From: JAENVT01 sp963720775
Lineage (GTDB): Bacteria; Actinomycetota; Acidimicrobiia; Acidimicrobiales; Ilumatobacteraceae
Reading direction: 5' to 3'
NCBI GenBank assembly: GCA_963720775.1
Contig: CAVRGR010000007.1
Location: 124,001 to 188,000 of the forward strand
Length of the DNA: 64,000 nucleotides
A program made the translations under genes and the position numbers. Shown here piece by piece: positions 26,202 to 36,001 of this stretch (the stretch's first letter is position 1; the number at the start of each line of letters is the position of its first letter). The notes under the pieces were generated by a model. The model saw only the letters and a program-made list of their open reading frames with translations, ran no database searches and had not been told where the DNA came from.

Positions 26202-27074
26202 ATGGACGAAACGACGTTCTCATTCGGTGCGGTCGACGGCTCGGACATCGCGGTTTACCGTTGGACCGGAGACCGGGCACCGAAGGCGGTCGTGCAGATC
26301 GCGCACGGCATGGGCGAGCACGCCGCTCGGTACCGGCGACTGGCCGAAGCCCTCACCGTCGCCGGATACGTCGTATACGCCAACGACCATCGCGGTCACG
26401 GCCTTACTGCCGGATCGGCTGATCACCATGGCGATCTCGGTCGCGGTGGTTGGGTCGGCCTGGTGAGCGATCTCGGTGAGCTCGGAGCTATCGCTCGCCT
26501 GGAGCACCCTGGCCTCCCGCTCGTCCTGGTGGGCCACAGCATGGGTTCGTTCGCCGTGCAGGGTTATCTCCTCGACCACAGCGCCGACGTGGACGGAGCG
26601 GTGCTGTCCGGCACGTCGGCGATCGACGTCATCGCGCCAGGCATCGACCCGACCCAGGAGGTCGACCTCAGCGCGTTCAACGCGGCGTTCGAGCCGGCCC
26701 GCACCGAGTACGACTGGTTGAGTCGCGACCCGAGCGAGGTCGACGCCTACGTCGCTGACGCGGCGTGCGGCTTTGGCCTTAACCCGCAAAGTACGGCCAG
26801 CATGCTCGAAGGGCTTGCCGATACGAGCGACGCAGCACGCATCGCAGGCGTCCGCTGGGACCTGCCGATCTACCTGCTGTCGGGCGATGCCGATCCGCTC
26901 GCCGGCGGGGGAGCGCTCATCGAGCTGGTCGCCGACCGCTACCGCCAGGGCGGGGTGAAGGATGTGACCGTCTCGCTCTACCCCGGAGCGCGCCACGAAG
27001 TGTTCAACGAGACGAACCGCGACGAGATCACGGCCGACCTCGTCACATGGCTTGACCGCATCACCGTCCCCTGA
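26202..27074 (+). CDS. alpha/beta hydrolase, monoacylglycerol-lipase-like
   Basis: The protein has 290 residues from MDETTFSFGAVDGSDIAVYR (an ATG five codons earlier is also open). The oxyanion loop is QIAHGMGEHAARYRRLAEAL and the HRGHGLT motif follows. The nucleophile serine is in LVGHSMGSFAVQ (about residue 110), the acid Asp in LLSGDADPLAGG, and the His in YPGARHEVFNET. The triad is complete, so it should be an active serine hydrolase on lipid esters, cytoplasmic as no signal peptide is seen. Confidence 0.85.
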   Translation: MDETTFSFGAVDGSDIAVYRWTGDRAPKAVVQIAHGMGEHAARYRRLAEALTVAGYVVYANDHRGHGLTAGSADHHGDLGRGGWVGLVSDLGELGAIARLEHPGLPLVLVGHSMGSFAVQGYLLDHSADVDGAVLSGTSAIDVIAPGIDPTQEVDLSAFNAAFEPARTEYDWLSRDPSEVDAYVADAACGFGLNPQSTASMLEGLADTSDAARIAGVRWDLPIYLLSGDADPLAGGGALIELVADRYRQGGVKDVTVSLYPGARHEVFNETNRDEITADLVTWLDRITVP

Positions 27075-27353
27075 CCGTCGAGCAGCGATGTGGATGCGGA
27101 CCGGCATGGTCGAAGTCGAACGACGAAGCGGTGTTCACAACGTTCTCATCGGCGACTGAATGTCAGCTCGACTCGCCCCACGGAGCTGATTGCATGTCCT
27201 CGCCAGCTTCCGCCTTCGCCGCTGCCGCGATCGAGTGCCTAGGCGCCAGGACCACCGAATGCCAGCCCACCGAAAACGACTGGGTCAACTTCGGATCCGC
27301 GCAGTAGGCGCATCTGGGCACACCCGTACCCGGCGTTATACGTGTGATCGTTG

Positions 27354-28658
27354 TCAAGAGGAACCTTTCGTTCGCTTGATGAGGGTGTCGAAGAGTGCGG
27401 CGCGGTCGGGTTGGTGGTGGTCTCGGGCGTGGTTGCGTTGGCGGAGTAGGACGGGGACGAACTCGGGTCCGGTCTTGAAGTAGGCGCAGGTTTCGCAGGC
27501 TGATTCCATGTGGCATTCGAGTTCGACTGGGCGGGTGCACAGGCCGTTGCCGAGCATGCGGGCGTGGGCTTGTTGGCGGAGGCGGGTCATCGCTGCGGTT
27601 TCGATCTCGGCGGGCAGCGCGCCTGGTGTCGCGGCGGTGTTGTAGAGGGCGTCGATTTGGGTGCACACGGATGCGTATTCGTCAGCGACGACGTGGTCGG
27701 CGATGCGGGCGTAGACGAGGGTCATCTCCAAGGATCGGTGTCCGAGGAGCGCGGCAATCGCTTCGAGGCGCATCCCGCGGTTGATTGCTTGGGTGGCGAG
27801 TGTGTGACGGAGCTGATGGGGGTGGACGGGTCCGATGCCGGCTTGGCGTCCGATGGTGGACACGATGCGATACACGGTGCGTCGGACGATTGGTGCGTGC
27901 TGGTCGGCGATCAGGCGACGCTGGGCGCGGATGTGGTCGGCGTTGCTGGCGGTCCATTCGGTGAGGAGGGTGACGAGGTCGGGGTGCAGTGGGATGAAGC
28001 GGTCGTTGCGGAGTTTGCCGACCGGGACGCGTAGCCAGTGGGCGTCGCCGATCTGGGTGACGGCGTCGGCGGCGAGGTCGCACAGTTCGCTGGCGCGTAG
28101 TCCGGTGCGGGCGAGGATCTCGGCGACGAGCCGGTAGCGCGGGATCGGGTGGGCGCGGGCTGCGGCCATGAACTTGGCGGCGTCGCGGTCTTGGAGGAAT
28201 TTCGGGAGCGGTTCGGTGCGTGGCGGGATGTCGCCGTGCAGGATCGGGTTGCGGCCGGGGGCGTCGGGCCAGTCCCATTCGATCAGTCGTTCGAGGAAGA
28301 TTTTGATGGTCCGCAGCCGGTGACGTTGGGTGTTCTTGGCCATCGTCGTTGACTTGTGGCCGGGTTGGGTGGCGAGCCACAGCTTGTAGTCCTCGATGTG
28401 GGTGCGGGTGATCGCAGCGACGACGATGACATCGGTGTGGGTGGTCAGCCAGCGGGCCAGCTGGCGCAGCGCGGCGTCGGCGACCTCGACGCTCTGCGGC
28501 GCCAGGAAGGTGGAGAGTTGCACCAGGTAGCGGCGCATTGTGGCGGTGAGCTGGGGTGATCGGGCCGAGAGTTGTGCCCATTCCCGGTTCGAGGCGGTGG
28601 TTGGAATCCATATCTCGATGACGTGGGCTTCGACGAGTCGAGTTGCTGGGGTGCTCAT
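27354..28658 (-). CDS. tyrosine recombinase, second gene of Tn554/RIT-like pair
   Basis: The protein has 434 residues from MSTPATRLVEAHVIEIWIPT, whose ATG overlaps the stop of the first recombinase frame (ATGA). A core-binding domain is at residues 50-190. Catalytic residues are seen as ARTGLRASELCDL (Arg), HPHQLRHTLATQ (HxxR) and LGHRSLEMTLVYAR (His and the nucleophile Tyr). The C-terminus has a cysteine-rich tail ECHMESACETCAYFKTGPEF, found in TnpB-like recombinases of such pairs. Intact and potentially active, though its partner is broken. Confidence 0.8.
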   Translation of the reverse strand: MSTPATRLVEAHVIEIWIPTTASNREWAQLSARSPQLTATMRRYLVQLSTFLAPQSVEVADAALRQLARWLTTHTDVIVVAAITRTHIEDYKLWLATQPGHKSTTMAKNTQRHRLRTIKIFLERLIEWDWPDAPGRNPILHGDIPPRTEPLPKFLQDRDAAKFMAAARAHPIPRYRLVAEILARTGLRASELCDLAADAVTQIGDAHWLRVPVGKLRNDRFIPLHPDLVTLLTEWTASNADHIRAQRRLIADQHAPIVRRTVYRIVSTIGRQAGIGPVHPHQLRHTLATQAINRGMRLEAIAALLGHRSLEMTLVYARIADHVVADEYASVCTQIDALYNTAATPGALPAEIETAAMTRLRQQAHARMLGNGLCTRPVELECHMESACETCAYFKTGPEFVPVLLRQRNHARDHHQPDRAALFDTLIKRTKGSS

Positions 28659-29702
28659 TGGTTGATCTCCTGCACAGCGAGCAGCTCGGCGGCATGGTCG
28701 GCGTCGATCAATTGCGCAGCGCGGTGATACTCCCCGGCGAGCCATTCGTCGGTGAGGTGCAGATAGATCCGGGTCGATTCGATCGAGGCGTGCCCGGCTT
28801 GGGCTTGGACCGCTTCGAGTTCCATGCCGGCTTCTCGCAGCCGGGTCAGACAGGTGTGGCGAAGCTGGTGACATGTCGCTCGTTGCAGACCGGCCCGGTC
28901 GGCGGGCGGCGCGCATGATCGCGTCGACACCATCGACCGACAATGGCTGCCCACGGGTCGGTCCCTTCAATGTCACGAACACCCGGTCCGTCGGCGAGTT
29001 CGCTGGTCGTTCCTCACGGAGGTAGTCGCCGACGGCGCTGAAGAACATGTTCGAGATCGGCACGACACGGTGATGGCCGCCTTTGCCCTCGGCGATGAAC
29101 AACGAACGCTGCGACACCTGAACGTCGACCATGCGCAGGCCGAGGACCTCGCAGCGGCGCAGCCCGCCGAGGACCATCGCCAAGACCATCGCCCGGTCCC
29201 GGTGGGAACGCAACGCGCCGAGCAGCGCGTTGACATCAGCTGGTGACAACACCTTCGGCAGCGTTTGCGGGACACGCACCAGCGGGACCTGGTGCCGTCG
29301 GCCCTTCCGTCGCCGCGTCGGGATGCCCCGCGGCACCGGGTTCGATCGCACCGGGGTGTCACCTCGGGCAACGAGATACGCGTAGAACCCCGAGATCGAT
29401 GACAGCCGTCGGGCGATCGTTCTGGCCGACAGGCCCGACTCGCGATCACCGATCCGGATCACCGATCGATCGCCACGCTGATGAGCGAGGAACTCGAACA
29501 CCTCGACGGTCGTCACCTCCACCGGCGGCTTGTCGATGACACCGAAGAACGTCTTCAAATCATGAGCCACCGCCCGCAACGTGTTCGCCCGGCACCGCCC
29601 ACCAACGAACTCGAGATAGCGATCCACGACAGGATCACCCAACAAGTAACGGGGTTCACCCGAAGCCGACACCGACCGAACGAAGACAGGGAATGAGCTC
29701 AT
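28655..29702 (-). pseudogene. tyrosine recombinase, first gene of the pair, frameshifted
   Basis: The start MSSFPVFVRSVSASGEPRYL leads to a core-binding domain (NTLRAVAHDLKTFFGVIDKP) and GLRRCEVLGLRMVDVQ (catalytic Arg). After MRAARR near 28,910-28,930 the frame changes; the C-terminal catalytic part (ATCHQLRHTCLTRLREAGME, AGHASIESTRIYLHLTD) is in another frame ending at 28,655. All catalytic residues survive when the frames are joined, so one small indel inactivates it, unless it is a sequencing error or programmed shift. Confidence 0.75.
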
Positions 29703-30016
29703 CCCGCCACGTTCCCAGGAGCACTCAAACCCGTCGCGGATGCCGTCAGGATCACACGTGTATTAGGCGTTCTGGGATGGCTGGCCAGCGTCTGTGGGAG
29801 CGGGTTTATGGGACGGTGCATCGGCGCCGATGCGAAAGCGCCGTTCTGGCGCGTCGCCCCAGTAGCCGGTCACGTCGTTCTGTGCTGCGCGTGTCTGTGG
29901 GCGCGCCTCATCGAACGCGGGGTTCAGTTTCGTCCAGGTGAGGCCATCGGACCGAGTGAGCACGAAGCGCGGGGCGTAGGGAATCGAACCAGCCGGTGTC
30001 GGCTACTCTCCGATCC

Positions 30017-32730
30017 ATGGTGGCGTCGAATGCCCTCGGCGAGCTCACGTTTGTGGGTGCTGAGCGGAAGGAGTTGGTTGAGCGACTCGTGGGGCTCTTC
30101 GACGAGGTCACCAGCACGCGTACGCCGATCTGGTGCTCGCTCGTGGCGCCTACGGGTTGGGGCAAATCGGTATCGCCCACGAGTTTTCCACCGTAGCTTG
30201 GCAGCAGACCGCCAAGATGACGGAGCCTATTGGCCCCCTTCTGATCTTCGACTCCATTCACGTCGTTGACCGGTCGAGATCAGATGTCGACTTCTTTCGA
30301 AAGCGTGTCTATCCGGAGGTCGTGTCGCCGGTGGTCAGATCGACACCCGCATGGTTTTGGTGGGGCTTCAGCTGCGACGACCACTACGGCTCTTCCCTCC
30401 AATCCTTGGCCTTTGCTGTTCGACAGTTCGAGCACGCAAAGCCGGGTTTCGAGGCACGGTGGCGGAAGGAAACATCGCTCGTTCGGCGGATGGCGAAAGG
30501 CATTTCGGGGGACGCAGGCGCACTCGGCGAGGCGGCCGCAGGGGACCTCGTGAGTGCGGTGCTCGACTCTGCTGACGTAGTGGTTCCCGGTCTGGGGATC
30601 ATCTTGCACATCATCAAGGGGGGCACGGACCGGTGGCGCGATCGAGAGTCGGCAGAAGCCATCGCTGTAGCAACGGCGGAGGCAACGGCCGCACGCGGGG
30701 TCGACCTGGTGCAAGACCTTGCGCCGGCTATTGGTCAGGTGGCCCGCAATGTCGTTCCGATTGTCATTTTCGTCGAGGACCTTCATCGCGGCGACGACAG
30801 CCTCATCGAATTGTTGGCCCGTTTGCTTTCGGAGAACAACAGTCGGGTTCTCGTCATCACAACTGCGTGGCCAGGGTCCGTTGAGGAGGAGGCCCGACCG
30901 TCGCACCGCTTGGCTGACCGTGTGCCCGCCGATCGACGAAGGCAGTATTCGACCGTATCCGGTAACGGCGGCCACTCAAACGATGACGTTGGTCCGTTAA
31001 GCGAGTTGGATGACGCCGATCTTCGACGTCTGTCGAACGAGCTAGTTCCGAAGGGCGCAGACGGGCTCGTCGACGCTCTCGCCGAGCGCTACCGCAACCC
31101 ATTGGCACTCCAATTGGCGTGTTCATCGCAAGAGCTCAGGTTGTCACTGCGTGGTGGAGAAAACCCTCATGACGTCGTCACCCGACTTCCCCAGGAGGTT
31201 CGGGAGTTGTACGAGCAGGCGTGGAGGGATCTCCCCGACTCCACCCGACTGGTATGCACGCTGGCGGTCCTCTCTACGCCGGCTGGGATCTCGAAGGGGG
31301 CTCGGGCGGACAAGCGATGGGACCAAGAGCTCCTGGCAGCGGGGATCGATGCTGACGAGTGGCTCCAAGAGGAGCTCGAGAGGCTCGGCAGGTCTTCGAT
31401 CGATGCCGGCTCGACGTACGCGTGGGTACGAAGCGTGTCACGGTGGCTTCGCTCATTCCATGAGTCTGTGCAGTTCCACATCGCCAACGATCGGGCTAGT
31501 AATCTCTTCAAGGATCCCGCCTCACAATTGGCAGGATTCTTCGCGGGTGTCGCCGGGCAGGTGCTATCCGGAGGCGTCGATGACGACCGGGCCGTCTACC
31601 AGGCACGGCTGGTGGTCTGCCTCGGAGCCGAGGGGTACATCGTCCCGAACGAGTTTTGGTACAGCGCGGCTGAACGGCTCTGCACATGGCTCGAAAGCCA
31701 ACCCGACACATCCAGTGCGCACGAATTGATCGACATTGCCGATCTAGCTATCAGCCACAATCCGGCAGCCGAGAGATTGCCGTGCTTTCGTCGGTTCCGT
31801 GCGGCGGCGCTCGGTCGGCTCGGCATGGTCGCCGAAACCGTCGCTGCGTTCGAGCTTCTCGTGGACGAACAGGCAAGGGTACTCGGGCATGCCACCCGCG
31901 CGACCCTCACGACCGAGGCGGACTTGGCGTGCTGGCGCGGGTTGGCTGGGGACGCCGCCGCGGCCATCACCGGTCTGCGGGAGGTTATCGCGACTCAGAC
32001 CGAGAGATTCGGTGAGGACGATCCCGACACGTTGACGACTCGCGCACAGCTCGCCTCATGGCTCGGGACAGGAGTCAGCGCCGACGCAGCCGTTTCGGAA
32101 CTCGAGCTCCTCGTAACGGCCAGGACAGCCAGACTTGGCGCCACGGCACGGGCGACTCACACAAGTCGCAACGATCTCGCGTATTGGCTCGGAGAAGCCG
32201 GGCGTTGGGATGAGGCCGTCGCCGAGTTCGAGAAGCTCAAAGCAGATCGTATAGAGCTGCTCGGCCACGACACCGCTGGCGTGTTCAACATCAGGAACAA
32301 TCTGGCGTCATTGCTCGGGAGAGCAGGTCAAGTGGAGCGGGCCTTGGCCGAATTCGAGGAACTTGCCGCCGATCGCGAGCGAGTACTTGGCCCTGACGCC
32401 GCAGACACCTTCGCTTCGCGCCGGAACGTGGCGTCGTGGCAGGGCAGGGCCGGGCACGTCGATCGAGCGTTGGCCACCTTCGAGCAGCTCATACGAGATC
32501 GCACCCGAGTGCTCGGCCCGGACGCGCCCGACACGTTGACGACACGTCGCGAGCGGGCGTTTTGGCTCGCTAAAGCGCCGGGACGTATCGAGGATGCGTT
32601 GACCGAATATGAGCAACTCGTGATCGACCAGGGGCGAGTTCTTGGCACCGACGCACCCGACACCAGATCCACCATCAGCGACCTGGAGAACCTGCGCCGA
32701 GCGACGACGCAATCAACGGACAGTGTTTGA
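30017..32730 (+). pseudogene. NTPase with TPR repeats (STAND-like), frameshift just after Walker A
   Basis: ATG at 30,017 gives MVASNALGELTFVGAERKEL and the P-loop VAPTGWGKS, then reaches a stop. A one-base change near 30,166-30,172 restores the frame with IAHEFSTVAWQQTAKM, and the frame then runs unbroken to 32,730. Joined, it is about 900 residues: P-loop, sensor-like IFVEDLHRGDDSLIELL (Walker B), a winged-helix region, and at least four C-terminal TPR units with D-A/P-D-T (VLGPDAADTFASRRNVASW, VLGPDAPDTLTTRRERAFW). The layout resembles STAND signal NTPases, including known defence ATPases. Either a fresh pseudogene or a base error. Confidence 0.65.
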
Positions 32731-32833
32731 GTTACCCACGAGTACTCGATTGACTTCTGTGCTAGTCCAATACATACTGACGCTGCCGATTTCCCGATGT
32801 GCGGCCATCAATCAGGGACTGGAGTAATCGCAT

Positions 32834-33211
32834 ATGAGGCCACTAACCATCAATTCATTGCAATGGAGTACCCTTCTGGACATTGACGATGTCAAGCCAA
32901 TAGACGAAAGCGACTCAGTCTGCTTGGAAGAGATTCGCGATGTCCTAGAACGGCACGACCGCCTCGATAGATTTGGTGTAACGCTTCTGCACAAGCATTT
33001 CGATCTGGGGGACGATGAAATCCTCCTCGAGACAACCGACGTGGGCCAGCGCGAGCATTGGATCAGGCCCGTTAGTCAATCCGCGCTGAGGGACGCCGGG
33101 ATCGAGGCACGGACGACGATGGTCAGCTTCGACAAAGACGGCTACCGGCAAGTGTGCGTGTGTTCGCAAGACAACAGCGGTCACACCGGCGGGCACGCGA
33201 GCACCCTGTAA
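32834..33211 (+). CDS. hypothetical protein in low-GC context
   Basis: The protein has 125 residues, MRPLTINSLQWSTLLDIDDV, acidic, with an AEPE-free mixed composition and CSQDNSGHTGGHASTL at the end. Local GC is lower than elsewhere and the codon use differs (many A/T-ending codons), suggesting recent transfer. VCLEEIRDVLERHDRLDRFG and TLLHKHFDLGDDEILLETTD read as real protein text. I do not recognise the family. Confidence 0.45.
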   Translation: MRPLTINSLQWSTLLDIDDVKPIDESDSVCLEEIRDVLERHDRLDRFGVTLLHKHFDLGDDEILLETTDVGQREHWIRPVSQSALRDAGIEARTTMVSFDKDGYRQVCVCSQDNSGHTGGHASTL

Positions 33212-33475
33212 GGTCGGCCTGCTCAGCTGCGATGGTCCGTTGCAAAGCATGTTGAGCTGCGCCATTGCCTAATTAATTAACTGACCTGTTGCAAATTGCG
33301 TTCTAACTCGTTTCGCATGCTGGATGCGAAGTCCAAATTGGCTGTATACACGACAACCAGCGGCACAGAGTGGCAAACGTGCTCTCTCCATCGCCCTCGA
33401 CAGCGCGCGACCACAACAACTCCCGACCTGGGTATCCCAGAATACGCAATCGACCGGGCGGTTCGGGTATCACAA

Positions 33476-34084
33476 ATGTACCGTTATGGGCGTAGGCGAC
33501 GACGGGTCGCGGTGAAGTTCGGTGCGATGGTGATCTTCGGGTTGGCTCCACTCGGCTCCATGTCACGAACGGTCGACCTGCTCGACCGCGATGGACTGAT
33601 CACCAAAAATGGACGAGGCCCGATCACCGATCTCGACTGGGAGGGAGCCATCCGGCGGTGGGCCAAGGACTACGACGTCACCTCCACGAACCAGGTGAAC
33701 ACCTTTCTAGAGCCGCGGGGCCTTCCTGCGCTGTCCACCAAGCTCGGCAAGCTGAAACGCGGATACGCGACAACGGGCGCTTTCGCCGCCCAGCGCTTCT
33801 CCCCTGTCGCGCCGGCTCGCCTAGCCGCGATCTACGTCAACGATGTCATCGGTTGGTCGGAACGGCTCGACCTGCGACCCGCCGACAGCGGCGCCAACGT
33901 CTGGCTCCTCGAGCCGTACGACCACGTCGTCTTCGATCGAACAGCGAGCCGGGAAGGCGTCGTCTGCGTGAGTCCGACCCAGCTTGCCGTCGACCTCCTC
34001 ACAGGCCCCGGCCGAGACCCGTCGGAAGGCGAGGAGCTCCTCGCATGGATGAAAGGAAACGAAAGTGCCTGGCGAACTCGATGA
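33476..34084 (+). CDS. AbiEi-like antitoxin / transcriptional regulator (start uncertain)
   Basis: About 200 residues from MYRYGRRRRRVAV; earlier in-frame starts exist at 33,317 and 33,296 but give uncharacteristic sequence. SRTVDLLDRDGLITKNGRGP looks like the wing of a winged helix. The rest (LDWEGAIRRWAKDYD, FSPVAPARLAAIYVND, VSPTQLAVDLLTGPGRDPSE, GEELLAWM) matches the C-terminal domain of AbiEi-type antitoxins of type IV systems. It overlaps the nucleotidyltransferase gene by 20 bases, as these pairs do. Confidence 0.55.
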   Translation: MYRYGRRRRRVAVKFGAMVIFGLAPLGSMSRTVDLLDRDGLITKNGRGPITDLDWEGAIRRWAKDYDVTSTNQVNTFLEPRGLPALSTKLGKLKRGYATTGAFAAQRFSPVAPARLAAIYVNDVIGWSERLDLRPADSGANVWLLEPYDHVVFDRTASREGVVCVSPTQLAVDLLTGPGRDPSEGEELLAWMKGNESAWRTR

Positions 34085-34316
34085 GCAGTACATCCGCGCT
34101 CGGGCCGCGTTGCTCGACACTGCCGAGGCGCTAGCGCCTCAGCTCGATTCGATCATCCTGGTCGGTGCCCAGGCCATCTACCTCCACACGGGTGCGGCCG
34201 ATCTGGTCGTCGCTGAGTTCACCACCGACGCCGACTTCAGCGTCGAGCCCGCTCTGCTGAGCGACGAGCCGCTGTTGGCCGAAATGCTCGAAACGCGCAG
34301 ATTCAAGCCAACTTGA
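34065..34316 (+). pseudogene. AbiEii-like nucleotidyltransferase toxin, truncated
   Basis: GTG start with AAAGGAAACG upstream. The 83 residues include SIILVGAQAIYLHTGAADLV and FTTDADFSVEP, the first nucleotidyltransferase motif (G-A-Q-A, then D-A-D). The frame ends at 34,316. Sequence after it (LEHPGRWRTR in another frame) suggests the rest of the enzyme continues out of frame before decaying. Probably inactive, leaving an orphan antitoxin. Confidence 0.55.
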
Positions 34317-34455
34317 GCATCCCGGTCGATGGCGTACTCGGATCGCTCGACGCGGCCGACGATCGCGGCGTGACAATGAACGTCGCCGGCCTAGGTGCAG
34401 GGTCGACATAGGGCGAATCGGTTCAGTCGTTCACGAAGCGGCCGATACACAGTAC

Positions 34456-35361
34456 GTGACTCAGCTGATCGAGACCCGCTGGACGCGCTACGGCAAAGAT
34501 CGCGTGTACGTGAAGACGGCCGACGGCGACGATGTCGGCCACGTAGACCTCGTGGCGAGGATCGTCGTTGCAAAGGCGCCGGACTACGAGACCGAGCTGC
34601 ACGATTGCCTCATCCGTTGGACGAGCACGCCGGAGGCAGCCAGGCAGCAAGCCGAGACCGAGGCGCCGATCCCCTCGCCGCCGACAGAGCCAACGGCCGA
34701 GGCGCAGCCGCCGGAGCAGGAGAACATCGAACTGCGAGAAACTGACGAAGACGCTCGCGACCTCGCGGCGAACGTCGCCGGTGCGGCAGCTCGCGCGAAG
34801 CGAAACGAGGTGAACGCGCAAGCGCCGGTGTTGAACTTCGTCGCCCGTGTGCTCGGAGTGAAGACCGACGAGCGCACGTGGCGCGTCGGAGCCAAGGGCG
34901 AGGAGAAGGTAGCGAACGAGCTCACCAAACTCAGCCCTGCTTGGCGCGTGCTGCATGCCGTCGAGGTAGGCCAGCGCGGCAGCGACATCGACCACATCGT
35001 CATCGGGCCGCCCGGCGTCATCACACTGAACGTCAAGCGCCACCCTCGCGGAAAGGCGTGGGTCGGCGAGCGCATGGTGATGGTCAACGGCCAGAAGACC
35101 GATTACCTGAGGAACTCACATTTCGAGGCGCAACGCGCCGCTCGGCTGCTCTCCACTGCATGCGGACGGCCTGTGGCCGCGGTCGCAGCGGTCGTGTTCG
35201 TCGACCTCGACGATTTCACCGTGAAGCAGATGCCAGCGGATGTACACGTCACTACCCGGCGCCGACTCGTGAAGTGGCTGCAGTCCCTGCCGGTTGCGAT
35301 CGACGGAGATGCGGTCGACGACATCTACTCCAAGGCCAGGCTCAGCAACACCTGGACGTAG
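34456..35361 (+). CDS. NERD-domain protein
   Basis: The protein has 301 residues from a GTG. Residues 1-75 form an unassigned domain, then an Ala/Glu/Pro-rich linker to about residue 130. The NERD (nuclease-related) domain follows: RVGAKGEEKVANELTKLSP, RGSDIDHIVIGPPGVITLNV (D and the hydrophobic GV-x-TL-x-V-K core), FEAQRAARLLS. The QxK-like active site appears as NVK. NERD proteins occur in plasmids and defence-related contexts; a DNA-processing role is inference. Confidence 0.75.
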   Translation: MTQLIETRWTRYGKDRVYVKTADGDDVGHVDLVARIVVAKAPDYETELHDCLIRWTSTPEAARQQAETEAPIPSPPTEPTAEAQPPEQENIELRETDEDARDLAANVAGAAARAKRNEVNAQAPVLNFVARVLGVKTDERTWRVGAKGEEKVANELTKLSPAWRVLHAVEVGQRGSDIDHIVIGPPGVITLNVKRHPRGKAWVGERMVMVNGQKTDYLRNSHFEAQRAARLLSTACGRPVAAVAAVVFVDLDDFTVKQMPADVHVTTRRRLVKWLQSLPVAIDGDAVDDIYSKARLSNTWT

Positions 35362-35420
35362 CCGGCCACGCCATCGCGAGTTCTACAGCGCTCCGCGCGA
35401 GACGTGTCGCTCGGAGCCGT

Positions 35421-35705
35421 TCACACTCCGTGTCCCGGCCAGTTCGGTGGCCGCTTGAAGCAGTGCCCCGACGTCTCACCGGATCCGGCCGCGGGGACAG
35501 GATCACCTGCTGTTCGGATCTGTGCGTTCATCCTCTTCAGTGCGCGAGACAAGCGATCGAGGTTGTCCATCGAACGGGCCGGTAGCACATCGATGTCCTG
35601 CGTCGGTAGCGACGATCCATGAATCACAGCTGCGAAGCCGCCGACGACGATGTACTCGACTCGTTCTTCATTCATCATCTGGCAGATCCGTACCGGGTCG
35701 AACAT
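35421..35705 (-). CDS. nucleotidyltransferase-fold protein, C-terminally short
   Basis: The protein has 94 residues from MFDPVRICQMMNEERVEYIV (or a GTG one codon earlier). It has VVGGFAAVIHGSSLPTQDID, the G-G-x-A-x-x-x-H-G-x9-T-x-D-x-D motif of DUF4111/AbiEii-like nucleotidyltransferases. Family members run to 150-250 residues, so this one seems truncated after RALKRMNAQIRTAGD. It starts by overlapping the stop of a 56-residue gene (TGATG), a typical toxin-antitoxin arrangement. Confidence 0.55.
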   Translation of the reverse strand: MFDPVRICQMMNEERVEYIVVGGFAAVIHGSSLPTQDIDVLPARSMDNLDRLSRALKRMNAQIRTAGDPVPAAGSGETSGHCFKRPPNWPGHGV

Positions 35706-35875
35706 CACGCGGTCTGGCGTCTCATCGACGCTTGGGCCGTCTTCTGAATCGACAACATGACATTGGCCACGTGGACCATCGACTCGACACGCTCGGGTAC
35801 CGTCATACGGAGCTGCCGTTGGATCTGGCTGACATCGACGCCTCGTGCGTCTTCGATCGACGGCGACTGCTCCAT
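35705..35875 (-). CDS. 56-residue protein coupled to the nucleotidyltransferase
   Basis: MEQSPSIEDARGVDVSQIQR continues with QLRMTVPERVESMVHVANVM and a short tail. The V-D-x-x-Q-I-x-x-Q-L-R-M-x-x-x-E-R pattern resembles the small proteins encoded just before nucleotidyltransferase toxins or antitoxins in actinobacteria. The stop shares bases with the next start (TGATG). Very short, so presented as likely rather than certain. Confidence 0.45.
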   Translation of the reverse strand: MEQSPSIEDARGVDVSQIQRQLRMTVPERVESMVHVANVMLSIQKTAQASMRRQTA

Positions 35876-36001
35876 GCCCGGAGTCTACGACGGACGGCCG
35901 AGCGGCGCCTTGGTAGAAGCTGCCCTCGACGGCCGAGAGGCCATAGCAGTCATATTGGTAACAGTTGTTCCATTTATGAGTGTTGTCGCCACAGTCTGCC
36001 C

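Larger units (their letters stand above)
27337..29762 (-). mobile_element. two-recombinase transposon (Tn554/RIT-like)
   Basis: A 2.43-kb unit holds two overlapping tyrosine-recombinase genes on the minus strand. It is bordered by short inverted sequences at 27,337-27,353 and 29,746-29,762 that share a perfect ACGTGTGATC core (13 of 17 bases match). No third recombinase or tnpC-like gene is seen, unlike full Tn554 or RIT trios. The first gene carries a frameshift, so the element is probably stuck. Confidence 0.65.

Noticed and set aside
27163..27666. Minus-strand frame at the end of the recombinase pair
   Set aside because: Pro/Arg-rich out-of-frame shadow of the recombinase gene.
29763..29963. 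66-codon minus-strand frame next to the transposon end
   Set aside because: Reads partly like protein (SDGLTWTKLNPAFDEARP) but has no family, partner or ribosome-binding site; left as possible remnant.
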